From NCBI GenBank assembly GCA_003156235.1, contig PMGP01000169.1:475-6746 (forward strand): a stretch of DNA of 6,272 nucleotides, read 5' to 3'. A model generated the notes under the pieces. It was not told the DNA's origin. It was given only the letters and a program-made list of their open reading frames with translations, and did no database searches. The DNA is from Acidobacteriaceae bacterium (GTDB lineage Bacteria > Acidobacteriota > Terriglobia > Terriglobales > Acidobacteriaceae). Below, piece by piece: positions 4,585 through 6,272 of this stretch (position 1 is the first letter of the stretch; the number at the start of each line of letters is the position of its first letter). The position numbers were made by a program, and so were the translations under genes.

Positions 4585-4618
4585 GCTAGTTTTACCGCCG
4601 AAGCGTCTGCTCAGATGC

Positions 4619-6272
4619 GTGAACACGTCCAGAAACATCCTCGCCCAAACGCTTGCTTTGTCCTTGATTCTTTGCGCCTGCGCGGCTCGCGCCGAGCAAA
4701 AGCCCAAGGACAAGGACTGTCTTGCCTGCCATTCCGACGCGACCTTAACCACTGAGGTGAACGGCAAGCAGGTCAGCCTGTACGTGGATGAAAGCAAGAT
4801 GAAGCAATCCATTCACGGCGGTATCTTCGCCTGCGTGGATTGCCACAAGGATGTGAAGGGGCTGGTCCATGAGACTACGCCCAAAAAAATCACCTGCGCC
4901 GAGTGCCATGCCGACGCCCAACAGGCTTACGAGCACAGTTTGCACTCCAAGGCGAAGCCAGGCGCGGCCCAGGCAGCCAACTGCCAGGACTGCCACGGAG
5001 GCGCGCACGAGATTCTGGCTGCTGCCGATGCCAATTCGCCGGTCAATCATGACAATATTCCCGCCACCTGCGGCCGTTGCCACGGGCAGAAGTTTTTGAT
5101 GGAGTCGAACGGCGTCAGCGGCCAGACATTCGTCTCTTACCAGCAGAGCGTGCATGGGCTGGCCATCGAAAGGGGCTCCAAGAAGGCCGCGGTCTGTACC
5201 GATTGCCACGGCGATCACCAGATTCTGCCAGCCAACGACGCCAAGTCGCCGATCTACAAGTTCAATGTTCCAGCCACCTGCGGCAAGTGCCACGGCGCGG
5301 TAGAGCAAACCTACGTCGAGAGCATTCACGGGCAGGCCATTGCGCGCGGCAATGGGCTGGCGCCGGTCTGCACCGATTGCCACGGCATCCACTCCATCAA
5401 GGCGCACATCGACCCCAACTCGTCGGTCTCCGAGCAGAACATCGCACGCACCACCTGCGCGCGATGCCACGAGGGCGTGCGCCTTTCGCAGGAGTTCGGC
5501 GTGCCCGGAGGCCGCGTCTCCACTTACCTGGACAGTTATCACGGGCTGGCCTCCGAGGGCGGCTCGGAGGTGGTGGCCAATTGCGCCAGTTGCCACGGCG
5601 TGCATAACATTTACCCTTCCAGCGATCCCCGCTCCACCGTCAATCGCGCCAATCTGGATGCCACCTGCGGCAAGTGCCACCAGGGAGTCACGCAGAAGTT
5701 CACCCTGACCAAGGTCCACGGGGACGGCAGCAAGTCGAAGGACATCGGCTCGATCATCGTGCGCTGGGTGAGATGGTTCTATCTGGCATTGATCCTGCTC
5801 GTGATCGGCGCCATGTTCCTGCACAACGCCATCATCTGGCAAAGCAAGGCCAGGGCGCTCAGGGCCATGCAGAATCCCAAGATGACGCGCATGAGCGAAA
5901 ACCAGCGCTGGCAGCATCTGATTCTGCTTTCCAGTTTCATCATTCTGGTGATCACCGGCTTTGCGCTACGCTTCCCGAACTCCTGGATCGCCGAACTGCT
6001 GGGCAACGGCGAGAGGCTGCGCAGCATCACGCATCGCGTGGCTGGAGTGATTCTGATCGCGGCCGGCATCTATCACATTTTCTACCTGGCGATGACCAAG
6101 GAAGGCCGGCGGCTGATCTGCGACTTTGCTCCGCGGCCCAAAGACGCCTTCGATGCCTGGGCGACGATGCGCTATTACCTTGGCCTGGGCGGCGAAAAGC
6201 CCAAGTTCAGCCGCTTCAACTACGCGGAGAAGGCCGAGTACTGGGCGCTGGTGTGGGGCACGGCGCTGATGG
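4619..6272 (+). CDS. Fused 11-haem cytochrome c / cytochrome b membrane protein (CbcL-like), cut by right edge
   Basis: The frame is open from a stop at 4571 to the window edge, so 551 residues are visible and the C-terminus is missing. GTG at 4619 is chosen because it gives a clean signal peptide (NTSRNILAQTLALSLILC then ACAARA/EQ); no ATG, GTG or TTG lies upstream in frame. There is no clear ribosome site. Eleven CXXCH motifs start at C34, C72, C93, C122, C151, C193, C221, C251, C280, C322 and C350. After one membrane helix (about 384-404) comes a cytochrome b domain with H433 (QRWQH), H472 (ITHRVAG) and H486 (IYHIF) as likely haem b ligands, then MRYYLGLG and EKAEYWALVWG before the edge. 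The order of parts equals the two proteins of 900-2940 joined. By analogy with CbcL it would oxidise menaquinol and pass electrons to periplasmic or outer-surface acceptors; that role is inferred. LCAC at residues 18-21 is a weak lipobox alternative to signal peptidase I cleavage. Confidence 0.88.
   Translation, partial: MNTSRNILAQTLALSLILCACAARAEQKPKDKDCLACHSDATLTTEVNGKQVSLYVDESKMKQSIHGGIFACVDCHKDVKGLVHETTPKKITCAECHADAQQAYEHSLHSKAKPGAAQAANCQDCHGGAHEILAAADANSPVNHDNIPATCGRCHGQKFLMESNGVSGQTFVSYQQSVHGLAIERGSKKAAVCTDCHGDHQILPANDAKSPIYKFNVPATCGKCHGAVEQTYVESIHGQAIARGNGLAPVCTDCHGIHSIKAHIDPNSSVSEQNIARTTCARCHEGVRLSQEFGVPGGRVSTYLDSYHGLASEGGSEVVANCASCHGVHNIYPSSDPRSTVNRANLDATCGKCHQGVTQKFTLTKVHGDGSKSKDIGSIIVRWVRWFYLALILLVIGAMFLHNAIIWQSKARALRAMQNPKMTRMSENQRWQHLILLSSFIILVITGFALRFPNSWIAELLGNGERLRSITHRVAGVILIAAGIYHIFYLAMTKEGRRLICDFAPRPKDAFDAWATMRYYLGLGGEKPKFSRFNYAEKAEYWALVWGTALM

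Larger units (their letters stand above)
3883..4618. other. Long non-coding interval between the toxin-antitoxin pair and the fused cytochrome gene
   Basis: I see no credible gene on either strand in these 736 bp. The open frames crossing it are low-complexity or run through palindromes and lack ribosome sites. It holds, in order, a terminator-like hairpin, a perfect CRP-consensus palindrome, an imperfect 16-bp direct repeat, a strong 10-bp-stem hairpin, a pyrimidine-rich tract with tandem CCTGGTCC units, and an AT-richer patch with promoter-like boxes. A final CRP-like site lies just before the GTG at 4619. An unrecognised small RNA cannot be excluded. Confidence 0.6.

Noticed and set aside
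4570..4755. Rightward frame of 61 codons starting in the CRP-like site, including ATG at 4615
   Set aside because: Out of frame with the clear signal peptide and first CXXCH of the fused gene, arginine-rich and ends within it; no sign that a frameshift is needed.
4390..4812. Leftward 140-codon frame
   Set aside because: Overlaps the signal peptide and first haem motif of the well-supported fused cytochrome and has no domain features.

Overview
The window looks like an accessory stretch of an Acidobacteriota (Terriglobia-like) chromosome. That assignment is an inference from GC-rich coding sequence, large multiheme cytochromes, and palindromic or low-complexity intergenic DNA. No marker gene is present to fix the taxon. 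The main content is two related membrane electron-transfer modules, each with an 11-haem c-type cytochrome part and a di-haem b-type membrane part. A toxin-antitoxin pair and about 1 kb of repeat-rich non-coding DNA lie between them.

Left part (1-2940): a leftward gene, cut by the window edge, resembles the start of an acyl-CoA dehydrogenase-type protein (1-181). It diverges from a rightward set: a small periplasmic mono-haem cytochrome c (445-765), an 11-haem cytochrome c with a C-terminal membrane anchor (900-2087), and a cytochrome b-type membrane protein (2080-2940) overlapping it by 8 bp. The divergent intergenic region holds two CRP-like palindromes. Each sits about 42 bp upstream of the transcription start I predict for the gene it faces.

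Middle (2941-4618): after the cytochrome b gene come several stem-loops sharing the core CCCGTAGGG. Next is a toxin-first HigBA-type module (3215-3565 and 3568-3882) whose promoter appears to make a leaderless toxin mRNA and which carries an 18-bp operator-like palindrome between -35 and -10. From 3883 to 4618 I find no credible gene. The stretch holds a terminator-like hairpin, a perfect TGTGA-N6-TCACA site, a 10-bp-stem hairpin, tandem CCTGGTCC units, an AT-richer patch, and another CRP-like site just before the last gene.

Right part (4619-6272, open at the right edge): a GTG-started gene encodes a signal peptide, 11 CXXCH motifs and a membrane cytochrome b domain in one polypeptide. It is the fused counterpart of the split pair at 900-2940, and the same three leading haems plus four two-haem modules occur in both.

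Proposed working model (inference): the b-type domain takes electrons from the quinone pool, the c-haem chain carries them into the periplasm, and the small mono-haem cytochrome may be a soluble partner of the split system. This resembles CbcL-type quinol:cytochrome c conduits. GTGAC-N5-TCACT is identical at three promoter-proximal sites, which suggests that one CRP/FNR-family regulator controls both cytochrome modules and perhaps the divergent gene.
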